NCBI RefSeq assembly: GCF_003854935.1
Contig: NZ_CP033971.1
Span: 248,001-312,000 of the forward strand
DNA: 64,000 nucleotides
Reading direction: 5' to 3'
DNA from: Cupriavidus pauculus
GTDB lineage: Bacteria; Pseudomonadota; Gammaproteobacteria; Burkholderiales; Burkholderiaceae
How positions within the stretch are numbered: position 1 is the first letter of the stretch; each line of letters starts with the position of its first letter. The translations under genes were made by a program, and so were the position numbers. Positions 52,532 through 61,734 of this stretch are shown piece after piece. Under the pieces are notes generated by a model. That model did not search any database. It saw nothing but the letters and a program-made list of their open reading frames with translations, and had not been told where the DNA came from.

Positions 52532-54259
52532 TTAAGCTAGACCTGCTTCGATCACGAACCGAGAGGTCGGGCTCTTCTTTGCTGTAGAAAGAAGCATAAC
52601 GCGTCTGGCGCGGGTGGCCCCGACGTAGAACAACCTCCGTTCCTCCGACTCGACGCTGCCTTCATCTGGGATGACTGTTTCCTCCAGCCGAATGAGGGCG
52701 GTGTGATCCCACTCTAGCCCTTTGCTGGAATGGAATGTCGTAAGCACGATCGCGTCGGCAGTAGCCTCGTTGTTCTTTCGACGAAGAAAGTTCAGTCGGT
52801 CGGAGAAGCTACCGTTCAGGCGTGACAGCACATCGTACGTGGTGTTTATCGATCGCTTCCCTTGATCGTTGCTAGCCCACTTCAGCATCCATTCGTGAAC
52901 GCCATCCAGCACCAATGCGGGGAAGTCTCGCGTGCAAAGGGACCGCCACTCAGCCATCCTTTTGCTCAGATCGAGATACTTGCTTGCGGCGTCGTCTCCG
53001 AGCCCGGCCGCGAGCAATTCCTTTTTTGTCACATTCGAGGGGACTTTTGATGGGGTAATGAATTTTTGAATAACCTGGAGATCAGTGATCCCGATCCCGG
53101 CGAATCCAAGAACGGCGTCGAGACCAGCGGATTTGCCATGCTCTACAAGCGCGAGAAGGTTGCCAAACAGAGCGGACTCTGGCCGGTCAAGGATAGACCG
53201 GCCAGCGGCGCGGTGATATTTGACGCCATGGGAGCGGCATACCGCCTCGACTGGATCTAGGATTCTATTTGTACGAGCCAGTATTGCAGCGCTCTCGCCG
53301 CCGCGGATCGCTGCAGCCATTGCCTCGACCGCGGCCACAGCTTCCTTGTATTCATCATCGTGCCGGATGAACCTCACGTCACCGCCTGAACCCTTGAAAG
53401 CCACAAGCTCCTTTACTATTCGCTCCCGGTTATTGCGAATTACTTTGTCGGCAACCGATAGAATCTCCGAGTGCGAGCGGTAATTGATCCCGAGCACGAT
53501 TTGTCGTGCATCAAACTCTCTTACGAATGCGTCAATTCCCTTCTTGCCTAGCGCAGAGCGGAAGCAAAAAATGGTCTGATCATCGTCGGCAACCACGGCC
53601 GTTGCAGCGCCGGCGCGGGCATGTATGCTGGTCCATTCTGCCTGCAGCTGATCCGAATCCTGGAACTCATCAACCAGCAACGCATCAACAGCGAATGGTT
53701 TGATAGTGCCGTCACGCATCCCGCGTACCGCGTGGCGCATGAGGTCCTGGAAATCCAGCCTGCCATTGCGCTCTAGAGCTTGCTGATATCCCGCATAGAG
53801 CTGGCCTTCAACCGTGTCAGCGGACGGATAGCTTAACTCCGTCTTACACTTCTCGATCGCCGACACCGCATCTTCCAATTTCCATTCCAGCCCCATTTCC
53901 TGTAACAACTGAACAACAATTGCTGCACGCTCGCCATCGGTTGCGATGTCTGGCCTTTTGCTGGCCGTTAGGGATAGTTGCTTGTAGGCCAACGAATGGA
54001 ACGTGCCCGCGATTAAACGCTTCTTGGCAGATGGACCCGTCAGGGCCAAGATTCGGTCTCGGAGCTCAATCGCGGCATCCTTGCTGAAGGTGACCGCGCC
54101 TACAGACACGCGAGGGTCGCTCAGTAGCAAGGCGGCCTTGGCTGCGATTGTGGCCGTTTTTCCCGCCCCCGGCACAGCCACCGCGACGCAATGGTCACGG
54201 CATTCCACTACTTCCCGTTGAGAGGGATTCAGTTTTTCAAGGGCTTTGTGGAGGGACAT
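52532..54259 (-). CDS. UvrD/Rep-family superfamily I helicase
   Basis: A 575-residue SF1A helicase. Q-motif region LNPSQREVVE, Walker A VAVPGAGKTATI (about 29-40), Walker B LLVDEFQDSDQLQ, motif III-like ADDDQTIFCFRSALG, motif IV region LGINYRSHSEIL, motif V TTFHSSKGLEWDH and motif VI RRLFYVGATRARR are all present. It is shorter than chromosomal UvrD (about 720), like many plasmid or phage-borne versions. It lies alone between rep and the transfer operon; involvement in replication or repair of the plasmid is inferred. Confidence 0.9.
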   Translation of the reverse strand: MSLHKALEKLNPSQREVVECRDHCVAVAVPGAGKTATIAAKAALLLSDPRVSVGAVTFSKDAAIELRDRILALTGPSAKKRLIAGTFHSLAYKQLSLTASKRPDIATDGERAAIVVQLLQEMGLEWKLEDAVSAIEKCKTELSYPSADTVEGQLYAGYQQALERNGRLDFQDLMRHAVRGMRDGTIKPFAVDALLVDEFQDSDQLQAEWTSIHARAGAATAVVADDDQTIFCFRSALGKKGIDAFVREFDARQIVLGINYRSHSEILSVADKVIRNNRERIVKELVAFKGSGGDVRFIRHDDEYKEAVAAVEAMAAAIRGGESAAILARTNRILDPVEAVCRSHGVKYHRAAGRSILDRPESALFGNLLALVEHGKSAGLDAVLGFAGIGITDLQVIQKFITPSKVPSNVTKKELLAAGLGDDAASKYLDLSKRMAEWRSLCTRDFPALVLDGVHEWMLKWASNDQGKRSINTTYDVLSRLNGSFSDRLNFLRRKNNEATADAIVLTTFHSSKGLEWDHTALIRLEETVIPDEGSVESEERRLFYVGATRARRVMLLSTAKKSPTSRFVIEAGLA

Positions 54260-54507
54260 AGTGCTGCTGGATCAGATCAGGCCATTGGACCGGTACTGTC
54301 AGACCTGCTCGGATTTGTCCCGGCAACATGGCGCAAGTGCCACGAGCCTTCTCGGGCATGTGCCTCATTCTCGCACTGCGAGGGACATGGTCCGACCGAC
54401 TCCGACCACGATTTGTGAGAGCGTTGCAAAGACGTGCCACATGGTGGCATCAAGACCAATCAAGACTTAGTGGAGCGGACCTGATGCCACGATGGCTGAG
54501 CGGCAGA
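54260..54507. other. Spacer between helicase and transfer operon
   Basis: Short region downstream of the transfer operon and upstream of the helicase start; presumably the helicase promoter. No gene recognised. Confidence 0.35.
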
Positions 54508-55341
54508 TCAGATGCCGCGCACCGTTGTCATGAGCTTCAAATGGGTGGTGTAGCTGCGAAGGCCCAACGGCTGGAACTTGCGCAGGAACCGCGACACTTC
54601 CTCGTTGACATCGCTCTGGTCCCGGATGCCGTTCCAGACCATGAAATCGAACTGATCCATCGTCTGGTCGAACTTGACCAGAACCTGCAGCGCGCGGACG
54701 GCAAAACGCGAGTAAGCCTGAATCTCGAGCGAGAGCGAAGGGCGCTGGATCGTCGGCGCAAAGACGATGTCTCCCGCCGCACGCATCTCGGTTTCGCGTT
54801 GCTCCCTGTACGCCTTCGCCACGCGTACCTGTTCGTCGACGTAGTCCTCGAGTTTCGACAGCTCGCGTTCCAGGTACGCCTCCAACGTGGAAAGCTCGGC
54901 GCGCGTGAAGGTGCTTTGGCCGAACCGCTGGAGATTGAGCGACATCCGGTTCATGTAGGGCCACCATTGCTCGAAGAGGGGGCGCAGGCGCGTGTGATTC
55001 AGCTTCAAAGCGACAGGCACGACGGCTGCCCCCGCGAGCTCGCGGTCGAGGATCTGCAGGCCGAGTTCGCGACGCCGGCGGATGATCGCCTGGCGCTGCT
55101 CAGGCGGTAGTTCACGAAAGAGCTTGCGCGTCCGCTCGACGTCAGCTTTGCGCTGCTCATGATCGGCCGGCGAGAGCAGGCCCTCGTTGCGCAGCGCATC
55201 GGCCGAAGCATCCATCTCGTTGAGCTCGTGCTCGACGTCCCCGGTGCTGTCGATGGTTCCGAGCGTGCTCGGGGTAGGGGAAGCCGCTACCGAAGCGTCC
55301 AGGATGTTCTCATCGGCGGGGATCAGGTCGGTCGTGGTCAT
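54508..55341 (-). CDS. Conjugation-region protein, possibly AcaB/DUF1845-like
   Basis: A 277-residue soluble protein: acidic N-terminus, a long helical centre (HEQRKADVERTRKLFRELPP, EAYLERELSKLEDYVDEQVR) and a conserved-looking C-terminus (FAVRALQVLVKFDQTMDQFD, FMVWNGIRDQSDVNEEVSRF). Proteins with this last segment occur in conjugation modules of ICEs and IncA/C-like plasmids; the link to AcaB/DUF1845 is from memory and uncertain. GGAG upstream fixes the start at MTTTDLIPAD. Last gene of the transfer operon, 55 bp after the DUF4400 gene. Confidence 0.65.
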   Translation of the reverse strand: MTTTDLIPADENILDASVAASPTPSTLGTIDSTGDVEHELNEMDASADALRNEGLLSPADHEQRKADVERTRKLFRELPPEQRQAIIRRRRELGLQILDRELAGAAVVPVALKLNHTRLRPLFEQWWPYMNRMSLNLQRFGQSTFTRAELSTLEAYLERELSKLEDYVDEQVRVAKAYREQRETEMRAAGDIVFAPTIQRPSLSLEIQAYSRFAVRALQVLVKFDQTMDQFDFMVWNGIRDQSDVNEEVSRFLRKFQPLGLRSYTTHLKLMTTVRGI

Positions 55342-55396
55342 GATTTCTCCGTTTGGAAGGCCATCCACATGGCCTTGTCGTCATTGAGTGGCCGGA

Positions 55397-56014
55397 CTAT
55401 TTGCCGACATGGAACGACGCCGCTAGGCGCCAGCAAAGCAGGCCCACCAGGCACACCACATAGGTCCACCAATTGGCGAGCAGGGTAACCGGGAGAAGCA
55501 ATGCGGAGGCTCCAATCCCGAAGCAAAGCATGAGGCCGTGGGCTGCGACATGGAAGGACACGGGATTGGCGAATCCCGCGCTTGCAGCCCGGATCTTTCG
55601 TGATACCGATCCATCGTTGAAAACTGCCAGAATCAACACTGTCGCGCCCAAGAGCCAGTGGTGGGCTACCGCCGAACGGTATAGCGCGCGATAGATGGTC
55701 AGCCAGAAGTGTTGCATCCAGCCGCGGCCGAACGTTGACGCGCCCCCGTCCGAGAAAGCCGTCGGGGTATCGGAACCCGCGAAGGATGCTTTCACCGCCC
55801 CGGAGTCGATAAACCACTCGCGAAAGCGGGCGTTTGCCGATGCCACCGCGATATCTGCCTTCTCCGTCCCAAGGACCCCTTCGACAGACGCCTGTTCGGA
55901 ACGACTGATCTCGAACGCTGTCTGGTCCTGAATGAATGGCGCCAGCGTGCAGATCATGAGTGGCGAAATAATCAGCCAAAGACGGACGTGGGATGCGAAT
56001 CGGCTACTTGCCAT
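55397..56014 (-). CDS. DUF4400-like conjugation membrane protein
   Basis: A 205-residue inner-membrane protein with an N-terminal helix (LWLIISPLMICTLAPFI), a periplasmic segment of about 75 residues, and three further helices (HHWLLGATVLILAVF, AHGLMLCFGIGASALLLPVT, WWTYVVCLVGLLCWRLAAS). The layout and the RAASAGFANPVSFHVA loop fit the DUF4400 family found beside traD in ICE-type systems. Four bases separate it from the upstream small membrane protein. Confidence 0.75.
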   Translation of the reverse strand: MASSRFASHVRLWLIISPLMICTLAPFIQDQTAFEISRSEQASVEGVLGTEKADIAVASANARFREWFIDSGAVKASFAGSDTPTAFSDGGASTFGRGWMQHFWLTIYRALYRSAVAHHWLLGATVLILAVFNDGSVSRKIRAASAGFANPVSFHVAAHGLMLCFGIGASALLLPVTLLANWWTYVVCLVGLLCWRLAASFHVGK

Positions 56015-56017
56015 GGT

Positions 56018-56314
56018 TCAGATCCACCGCAGTAGCAGCAGGACGGGGAAGCTGGGAATCGCGACAAGCGCGGCCCAGAACACACCCGGCCTGGCGAGAG
56101 AGATGTGCACAAGCGCGAAGCAAGGTGCGGCCTTGGGGGCTGTGAAGGCATCGGGCGGCGTCTCGGCCGGATAGGCATGCGAGGCCAACCAGTCGTCCAT
56201 GGCCAGCGCCAGGGCCGGGTCGACGTTACAGATGCGCGCGGCCACCATGGCCGGAATACGGCGAAGCCGCTGCGCGACTCGGCGTGCGTCAGTGTGCAAA
56301 GCTGCCAGCGACAT
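56018..56314 (-). CDS. Small transfer-region protein with C-terminal membrane helix
   Basis: A 98-residue protein: a basic N-terminus (HTDARRVAQRLRRIPAMVAA), an acidic middle and a C-terminal hydrophobic helix (PGVFWAALVAIPSFPVLLLL). Its start overlaps the upstream gene by 26 bases, which indicates translational coupling. No family recognised. Confidence 0.65.
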   Translation of the reverse strand: MSLAALHTDARRVAQRLRRIPAMVAARICNVDPALALAMDDWLASHAYPAETPPDAFTAPKAAPCFALVHISLARPGVFWAALVAIPSFPVLLLLRWI

Positions 56315-56795
56315 CGTAGCTCTCGAAGTAACGGGAGAAGGCGTATCCGGTCAGCACCCGGGCCGCAAGTTGAAATGCAGCACAGCGCTGGGAAATCTCG
56401 CCGGGGACCGGCTCGTCAACGACTTGGCAGACGTAGCCTGCCAGCTGCCGTTGCTCGAATGCCGGGATCGATTCGTGGAACGGATACCAGACGTTGTACT
56501 TCTCGCCCTTGAATGCGGCATAGCGCTTGTTGTACAGGTCGTGCGCGCGCGAGAAGAGGCCCTTCATGAACGCGACAGACGGATCGCCATGCTTGCGCGC
56601 GGCGCGCCATGCTGCGATGCCGTCCGTCAGCATTTCTTTGATCAAAGGCTCTTCACGCACACGGTAGTTCGTGCCGATGTAGTCGACCACGCGCGCGCAG
56701 ATCTCATCGAGGTCCGGAGAGAGGGTGAACACCGGGGAGAGCTTCGCCGACAGATTGTGTTGCTTGATAACTTCGCGGAACAGGCTGCTGCGCAT
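56289..56795 (-). CDS. Unknown transfer-region protein
   Basis: A 168-residue soluble protein (MRSSLFREVIKQHNLSAKLS, YNKRYAAFKGEKYNVWYPFH) without membrane segments or known motifs. It lies 6 bp after traD and overlaps the next gene, so it is an integral part of the operon. Probably a conserved accessory of this conjugation type. Confidence 0.65.
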   Translation of the reverse strand: MRSSLFREVIKQHNLSAKLSPVFTLSPDLDEICARVVDYIGTNYRVREEPLIKEMLTDGIAAWRAARKHGDPSVAFMKGLFSRAHDLYNKRYAAFKGEKYNVWYPFHESIPAFEQRQLAGYVCQVVDEPVPGEISQRCAAFQLAARVLTGYAFSRYFESYDVAGSFAH

Positions 56796-56801
56796 GGATG
56801 G

Positions 56802-58670
56802 TTAGTCCTGAATAATTGGAACACGACCTTGGTAGACGGCGCCGCCGGATATCCGCAGGAAGTACTGGAGGTTCGGCAGTTGCATGACCAGGTCATGCGG
56901 AATCAGGGGTACCTTTTCAAGCTGTGCGGACCGCGAAACGGAGCCACTGAATTCACCTACGTGCGCTTCCGTGCCGGTACTTGTGCTGCTGGAAATCACC
57001 AAGTTTCGGATTGCCGTCGTTCCTGCCTTCTCGGCAAACCATTGGGCGGTGTCGATGTCTTCCAAGCGTAGAACGATCTGGTTGTTCAGATTGCCCAAAA
57101 CCTGCTGCATTTTGGCCACGTTTCCAAGTTTTGCCGTGAAATCGGAACGCGTCTGGTAAGCAACGAACGCCTTGAAGCCTGCACCACGCCCCTTGTTGAG
57201 AAGCTGGAGCAACTGCTCGTTGATGGCCTCAGCCGTTTCGTCAACCTGAAGGACGATCTCGGGAGGCTTCGCGTAGAAGTTGTAGATCGCGCCCGCGACC
57301 GAAGCAATGTCCGCAAGCAGCATCGACATCACGGCTTGTGCGACCATGGAGTTCGACAGGGAGTCCGCACCGACGTAGAGCACGGCCTTCTGCTTGATGA
57401 CCTTGTCGATATCCCAGATTTCTCGATCGTCCTCGAAGTCATCTGCTTTGGGCGCCAGCATGAGGCCGGTCTCGCCGGTGGCCAGCATCTGCAGGAGGGG
57501 CAGGGCGGAAGCGATGATCCGGCCGTAGTGGTCTCGATCGTGTTGAAACGTCGAGATGAGACCGTCGATCGACTCGTGGCCCTTGCCCAGATTCGAGAAG
57601 CGGTCGATATACAGTCGAACCATAGCGTCCAGACGGGTACCGCCACCTTTCTGACCAACTTGCTGCATGTATCCGGCGACCTCGTCTTGCCAGTCCGTCA
57701 TGCCGGCTTCGGGGAAAAAGCGCTGAAGCGCGCGCTCGAGCAGGTTGTTGATACCGTTCTGTGCGTATTGGAGGATGGAGCGCAGGTTGGGCTTGTCGCC
57801 GACGTAGAGCTCGCCTTTGACAGAACGATCGATGAACAGGAACGCGAACTGCCGGAACGGGCCTTCCTCCATGAGCTGGGCGACACGCGTGGGTATTTCC
57901 GATGGCTGCGACCAGTTTTCCAGTGGATTCAGACGGATGGATTGGGACGGCGCCGCCTGTTTCCAATACAGAAACTTCCGACCCGTACGCTCGCATTCTC
58001 GTCGGCATCTTGCGACCCACTCGACGTCGTTCTTCGGATCGATCACGATCAAAACGTCGTTAGGGTTGTGAATTACCTGAGTGGAAATCAGTTCGAACGT
58101 GCGCGTCTTGCCCGCACCGGTGGTGCCGCTGATGGACGTGTGCCCGCCCATCGCCTTGTAGTGAAACGGCACGGGCTGCTTCTTCGTCTCCAGACCCGCA
58201 ATCCACGGTTTGCCTTGAGGCGAATGGTCCGCAATGCTGTTGGCAGGAGCAAAGGCCTTCTCGATGGCGCGTACCGTCTCATTCGGCAACCATTTTGGCA
58301 AGCCGGGAATGTCGGTGGACGGCATGCGCAGAATATCGTGCGCGAGTTGACAGTGCTTCTGGGTCCATTCGTAGCCAGTGCCGAGGTACATGGCATCCGC
58401 GTCTTTGTCCTTCGAGCGGAGACGGCGGCTGGCATCGAAGAGATCATCGATCTTGACGACAGTAAGCCACTTGGTGGAAATGGCAAGTCGGAACCTGAGG
58501 GCGCGCCAAACCTGTACGGACCGCAGCAGCAGGGCACACAGGCACAAGAGCGCGAAATAGCCGGCGTGCGGCATGCCGCTTAGCAGAATCAACAATGCTG
58601 CGATGGTCCAGCCGACGGCCGCGCGGAACTCGTAGATGGGCCGGAAATGATTGATGTAGTGGTTCATCAT
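56802..58670 (-). CDS. traD: TraD-type conjugative coupling ATPase
   Basis: A 622-residue VirD4/TraD-class coupling protein. Two N-terminal membrane helices (about 18-50) precede the ATPase domain with Walker A GTTGAGKT (182-189), VLIVIDPKNDVEW as next strand, and Walker B EIVLQVDETAEAIN near residue 480, followed by FKAFVAYQTRSDFTAKLG. It links the relaxosome to the secretion channel. It starts inside the last codons of the TraI-like gene (4-base overlap). Confidence 0.9.
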   Translation of the reverse strand: MMNHYINHFRPIYEFRAAVGWTIAALLILLSGMPHAGYFALLCLCALLLRSVQVWRALRFRLAISTKWLTVVKIDDLFDASRRLRSKDKDADAMYLGTGYEWTQKHCQLAHDILRMPSTDIPGLPKWLPNETVRAIEKAFAPANSIADHSPQGKPWIAGLETKKQPVPFHYKAMGGHTSISGTTGAGKTRTFELISTQVIHNPNDVLIVIDPKNDVEWVARCRRECERTGRKFLYWKQAAPSQSIRLNPLENWSQPSEIPTRVAQLMEEGPFRQFAFLFIDRSVKGELYVGDKPNLRSILQYAQNGINNLLERALQRFFPEAGMTDWQDEVAGYMQQVGQKGGGTRLDAMVRLYIDRFSNLGKGHESIDGLISTFQHDRDHYGRIIASALPLLQMLATGETGLMLAPKADDFEDDREIWDIDKVIKQKAVLYVGADSLSNSMVAQAVMSMLLADIASVAGAIYNFYAKPPEIVLQVDETAEAINEQLLQLLNKGRGAGFKAFVAYQTRSDFTAKLGNVAKMQQVLGNLNNQIVLRLEDIDTAQWFAEKAGTTAIRNLVISSSTSTGTEAHVGEFSGSVSRSAQLEKVPLIPHDLVMQLPNLQYFLRISGGAVYQGRVPIIQD

Positions 58671-59899
58671 GACGCAGTCTCCGGCGCGATCAGACGTCCC
58701 ACTTCGTCGATCAACAGAATGTTCTGGCCATCGACCTTGTATAGGTGCTTGCCCTTTCGAAGGTGCTCGATAAGGGTGTCCGACGCCAGGCCATAGTTGC
58801 CGAGCGACCGCTTGCTAATGGAGACTTTGCCGTCGATCCGCGCAATCTTGGCTTTGCCACTGGCAACGTCCTGGGCCAGCGCCTTGAAGAACTCCCGCAT
58901 CAAGTTCGAGGCGCCGGCCAAAGCCTTGAAGGGATCGTCAGCTGATGACTCCCTGCGCAGCGAACGAGCCCCGTCGAGCTGAACCACGTTTCGCTCTGCA
59001 GAGGTCTCCGCGGCGGTGGTATCGGGCGCTTCGATGATGGCCTGCGATCCAGTGACCGAGGATTCCGCTTGCAACCCGTTGCCTGTTTCGTCGGTGGGCT
59101 TCGCGGGAGCTGACGGCGCGGTCGTCACGGCCTGGGTCATGGATGGATTGATGGCCTTCTCCAGCACCTCGGCGTTCGGTACCGGCGTCGAGTCCGGGGC
59201 GAATTCCGCTTTCCTGGCCTTGATCTCGAACTGGGTCAGTGTGTCGATGGATTGCCGTACGACCTTATGCAGCAATGTTTCGAGTCCGGTCGGCCTGGGA
59301 TCCGGATTGATCGCACCGAGAAGCTCGGTGAGCACCTGGCTGTCGAAGGCGCTCAATCGTTCGCTACCGAGAATCTCGCGCGCGAGAAGTGCGGTGCGCA
59401 TGCGCTCAATGGGGTGGATCGCCTCGCGTCTCGTGACACGGTAGGTGCTCGTGCCGACCCAGGGACCGAAGGCGCCGTGGGCGGCGGGGATCCACTCTGC
59501 ACCGTCGCTGTCGCGATAGAACTGAAAGTGACGGCACGGCTCGTCAAGCCGCGAGCAGCACGCGGCAAGGAAAAGGGCGTAGAGATACTGAGGTTCGAGC
59601 ATGCGCCGACGCTCAGACGGCTGGTCCGCGCCGAACTTCTGCGCGCCGGACAGGCGCATCGCAAAGTACGCCGCTTCGACGGTAGCACGGAATGCACCGC
59701 CCGGTTCCGCGTGTTCAGCGAAGCGCAACGGCATACTGGAGAACCAGTCCGCGCACCGCGTCAGAATGCTCAGCCATTTCGTGGCAAACAAGTCGCCAGA
59801 AACCTCGTTCGCATACTGGCGAATCAGCGCAATGCGGCTCTCGTGAGCCGACAATAGCGCCGCTGCCGGCATCGAGGTATGGGTATGCGTACTCATCAT
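58667..59899 (-). CDS. TraI/MobH-like protein, possible relaxase relative
   Basis: A 410-residue protein with the layout of TraI_2 (MobH) proteins: an N-terminal domain (HESRIALIRQYANEVSGDLF, ILTRCADWFSSMPLRF), a long Ala/Thr/Glu-rich linker (about 240-310), and a small C-terminal winged-helix domain (FFKALAQDVASGKAKIARID, VDGQNILLIDEVGRLI). MobH relaxases have a LPAS...HH-type motif and further His; here that region reads SMPLRFAEHAEPGGAFRATV without the HH pair, so nickase activity is doubtful. Overlaps traD and the TrbL-like gene by four bases each. Confidence 0.7.
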   Translation of the reverse strand: MMSTHTHTSMPAAALLSAHESRIALIRQYANEVSGDLFATKWLSILTRCADWFSSMPLRFAEHAEPGGAFRATVEAAYFAMRLSGAQKFGADQPSERRRMLEPQYLYALFLAACCSRLDEPCRHFQFYRDSDGAEWIPAAHGAFGPWVGTSTYRVTRREAIHPIERMRTALLAREILGSERLSAFDSQVLTELLGAINPDPRPTGLETLLHKVVRQSIDTLTQFEIKARKAEFAPDSTPVPNAEVLEKAINPSMTQAVTTAPSAPAKPTDETGNGLQAESSVTGSQAIIEAPDTTAAETSAERNVVQLDGARSLRRESSADDPFKALAGASNLMREFFKALAQDVASGKAKIARIDGKVSISKRSLGNYGLASDTLIEHLRKGKHLYKVDGQNILLIDEVGRLIAPETAS

Positions 59900-60948
59900 T
59901 TCGGCTTCGCCAGGAACTTGCCGATGCCGCTGGCAGCCTTGAGGCCAATCCGCATGGCCCCACCACCGCTGATGCCACCACCGGAGCCGAAGATCGCGCC
60001 GGCTATTTTAGGCAGCTCGAAGGCGACAAGAATCATGAACAGCGCAACGCTCAGGGCATACATGGCACCAGCGAGCGTCGCTGTGCCGGCGCTCTTCTGA
60101 TCGGTGAGCGTGGACACCAGTGCACTCGAGACGAGGCGAGCCATCACAGCGGCAACGACCGAGTACATCGAGGCGCCGATCATGAAGTCCAGCCACGAAG
60201 AGAAGTAGCGACGGCTATAGTCGGAGAATCCCAGGGCGACGGCAATAGGTCCAATCACGATTCCGATGGCTGCTGTTATCTCGCCGAGGGAAATGAAGAA
60301 CGTGTAGAGAAGCGCTGCGACGGCGCAAAAAGCGAACGCAGCCAGCAACACCATTCCAGCAAACGCTATCATCAAGACGTCCGAGATACCGCTTGCCGCC
60401 TTCATAGACTCAATATAGGAATCAAGGAATCCGGCGCCGACGGACGCGAGCGTCATCGCGGGAGACATCGCTTGCGTGCCTGCGATCTTGTCGGCGAGAT
60501 GCTGGAAGTATTCGTAGATGCCCGGCCCGAACTTGTCATAGCCGGTGTAGAGGGACGCGAAGATGCCAAGCATAAGGAGCGTTTCGAAGACCTCGGTCCA
60601 GGCCGCGACAGGTTGTGACGCCGCGGCGAAACGAATTCCAGCCAACGTCAGCGTAATGACGGCAAGCCCGAAGGCGATCTTGTCGGCGTCCGGAGTGAGG
60701 GACTTGCTCAATGTGGTGGCGCCCCCGATCAGACCGGTACGGAACGATTCGAACTGACTGAGCCAGCTCTTGAGCGATTCGCCAATCGATCCAGGCTGCG
60801 CGAATAGCCCGGGGTTGCCACCCTTGTTCGAGGCAGTTTGCTGTGCGGTGTCGGTGCCCGCTTCAGGGGCGGACGCTTGTGCGAATGCCGGCGGCGAGTG
60901 CAAAAGAAGGGCCGTCAGAAGCAAGACGATGAAGCGGGCGATCTGCAT
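59896..60948 (-). CDS. TrbL/VirB6-like channel protein
   Basis: A 350-residue polytopic membrane protein with a signal-like N-terminus (cleavage near AFA), a periplasmic segment and at least five helices (IAFGLAVITLTLAGIRFAAA, MIAFAGMVLLAAFAFCAVAA, GEITAAIGIVIGPIAVALGF, MYALSVALFMILVAFELPKI). GPI.VAL...... followed by RYF.SWL is typical of VirB6/TrbL. It forms the inner-membrane channel of the type IV secretion system. Gly-rich loop near the C-terminus. Confidence 0.87.
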   Translation of the reverse strand: MQIARFIVLLLTALLLHSPPAFAQASAPEAGTDTAQQTASNKGGNPGLFAQPGSIGESLKSWLSQFESFRTGLIGGATTLSKSLTPDADKIAFGLAVITLTLAGIRFAAASQPVAAWTEVFETLLMLGIFASLYTGYDKFGPGIYEYFQHLADKIAGTQAMSPAMTLASVGAGFLDSYIESMKAASGISDVLMIAFAGMVLLAAFAFCAVAALLYTFFISLGEITAAIGIVIGPIAVALGFSDYSRRYFSSWLDFMIGASMYSVVAAVMARLVSSALVSTLTDQKSAGTATLAGAMYALSVALFMILVAFELPKIAGAIFGSGGGISGGGAMRIGLKAASGIGKFLAKPK

Positions 60949-60960
60949 AGTGGGGGATGG

Positions 60961-61719
60961 TCAGTTGGACTGCAGCTTGCGGGAGAAGACACGGGCTCGG
61001 AGATTCTTGAGCTCTTCATCTTGTGCGGCTGCCAGTGATCGCATCGCTTCTGCGCTCTGGGTTTCCTTGGCAACGGTCTGCTGGTCCCGATCGGCATCGG
61101 CTTGGGCACGCACACTCATGAGCTGCAGCAGATCGGAGTTCTGGCTCGCCAGTACGTCGAGCATCTGGTTGGTGGTTTGCGCGGCAGCTTGCGCGGTTGG
61201 CGAAAGTTTGATCTGCGACTGGATCTTCTGGCGTCGCTTGGCGACAGATTGCGTGTTCTTGAAGATCTGCTCGCCCAGGCTGAAAAGCGCCTTGGCTGTC
61301 TTGTCGCCGTTGGTCAGGAGGGAGCGCTGATCTTCGAACCACTGTTCCTTCGTCTTGCCGGACGAAACGACCATGCTCTGGATCTTCTTGAGATAGTCGG
61401 CGTTGTCGGAGACGGTGCCATACAGGTCCTTGAGCGTAGTGCCGTACACTTCGTACTTGCCGATTTCGTCCTTGATGCTGTTGAACTGCTCCATGATGGC
61501 TTCAGCATCGAGCCCGGTGGCCTGCAGCAACTGGTTAGCCATCATCTGGTACTGGTAGACGATGTTGGTGTTCTCGTACACCTCGGACTTGATGGACTGC
61601 AACGCCGAGATCGTGGTCTGCACGAGGCCCACCCAATCGGTGACGGGCAGGGCGGCGTGAGCGGGGGCGGCGCCCAGGACGGACGCGGCGACGGCGAGGT
61701 TGGCGATCCACTTCTTCAC
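60961..61719 (-). CDS. TrbJ/VirB5-like pilus-tip protein
   Basis: A 252-residue exported protein (signal peptide 1-22, cleavage AHA). The mature chain is almost entirely helical with coiled-coil stretches (ENTNIVYQYQMMANQLLQAT, MDVLASQNSDLLQLMSVRAQ region), as in TrbJ/VirB5, the minor pilus component that contacts recipient cells. It lies 15 bp after virB4 and 12 bp before the TrbL-like gene. Confidence 0.85.
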   Translation of the reverse strand: MKKWIANLAVAASVLGAAPAHAALPVTDWVGLVQTTISALQSIKSEVYENTNIVYQYQMMANQLLQATGLDAEAIMEQFNSIKDEIGKYEVYGTTLKDLYGTVSDNADYLKKIQSMVVSSGKTKEQWFEDQRSLLTNGDKTAKALFSLGEQIFKNTQSVAKRRQKIQSQIKLSPTAQAAAQTTNQMLDVLASQNSDLLQLMSVRAQADADRDQQTVAKETQSAEAMRSLAAAQDEELKNLRARVFSRKLQSN

Positions 61720-61734
61720 TTTCTATCTCCGTGT

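Noticed and set aside
57336-58583. 415-codon plus-strand frame
   Set aside because: It is the antisense shadow of traD, which has all coupling-protein motifs and operon overlaps on the minus strand.
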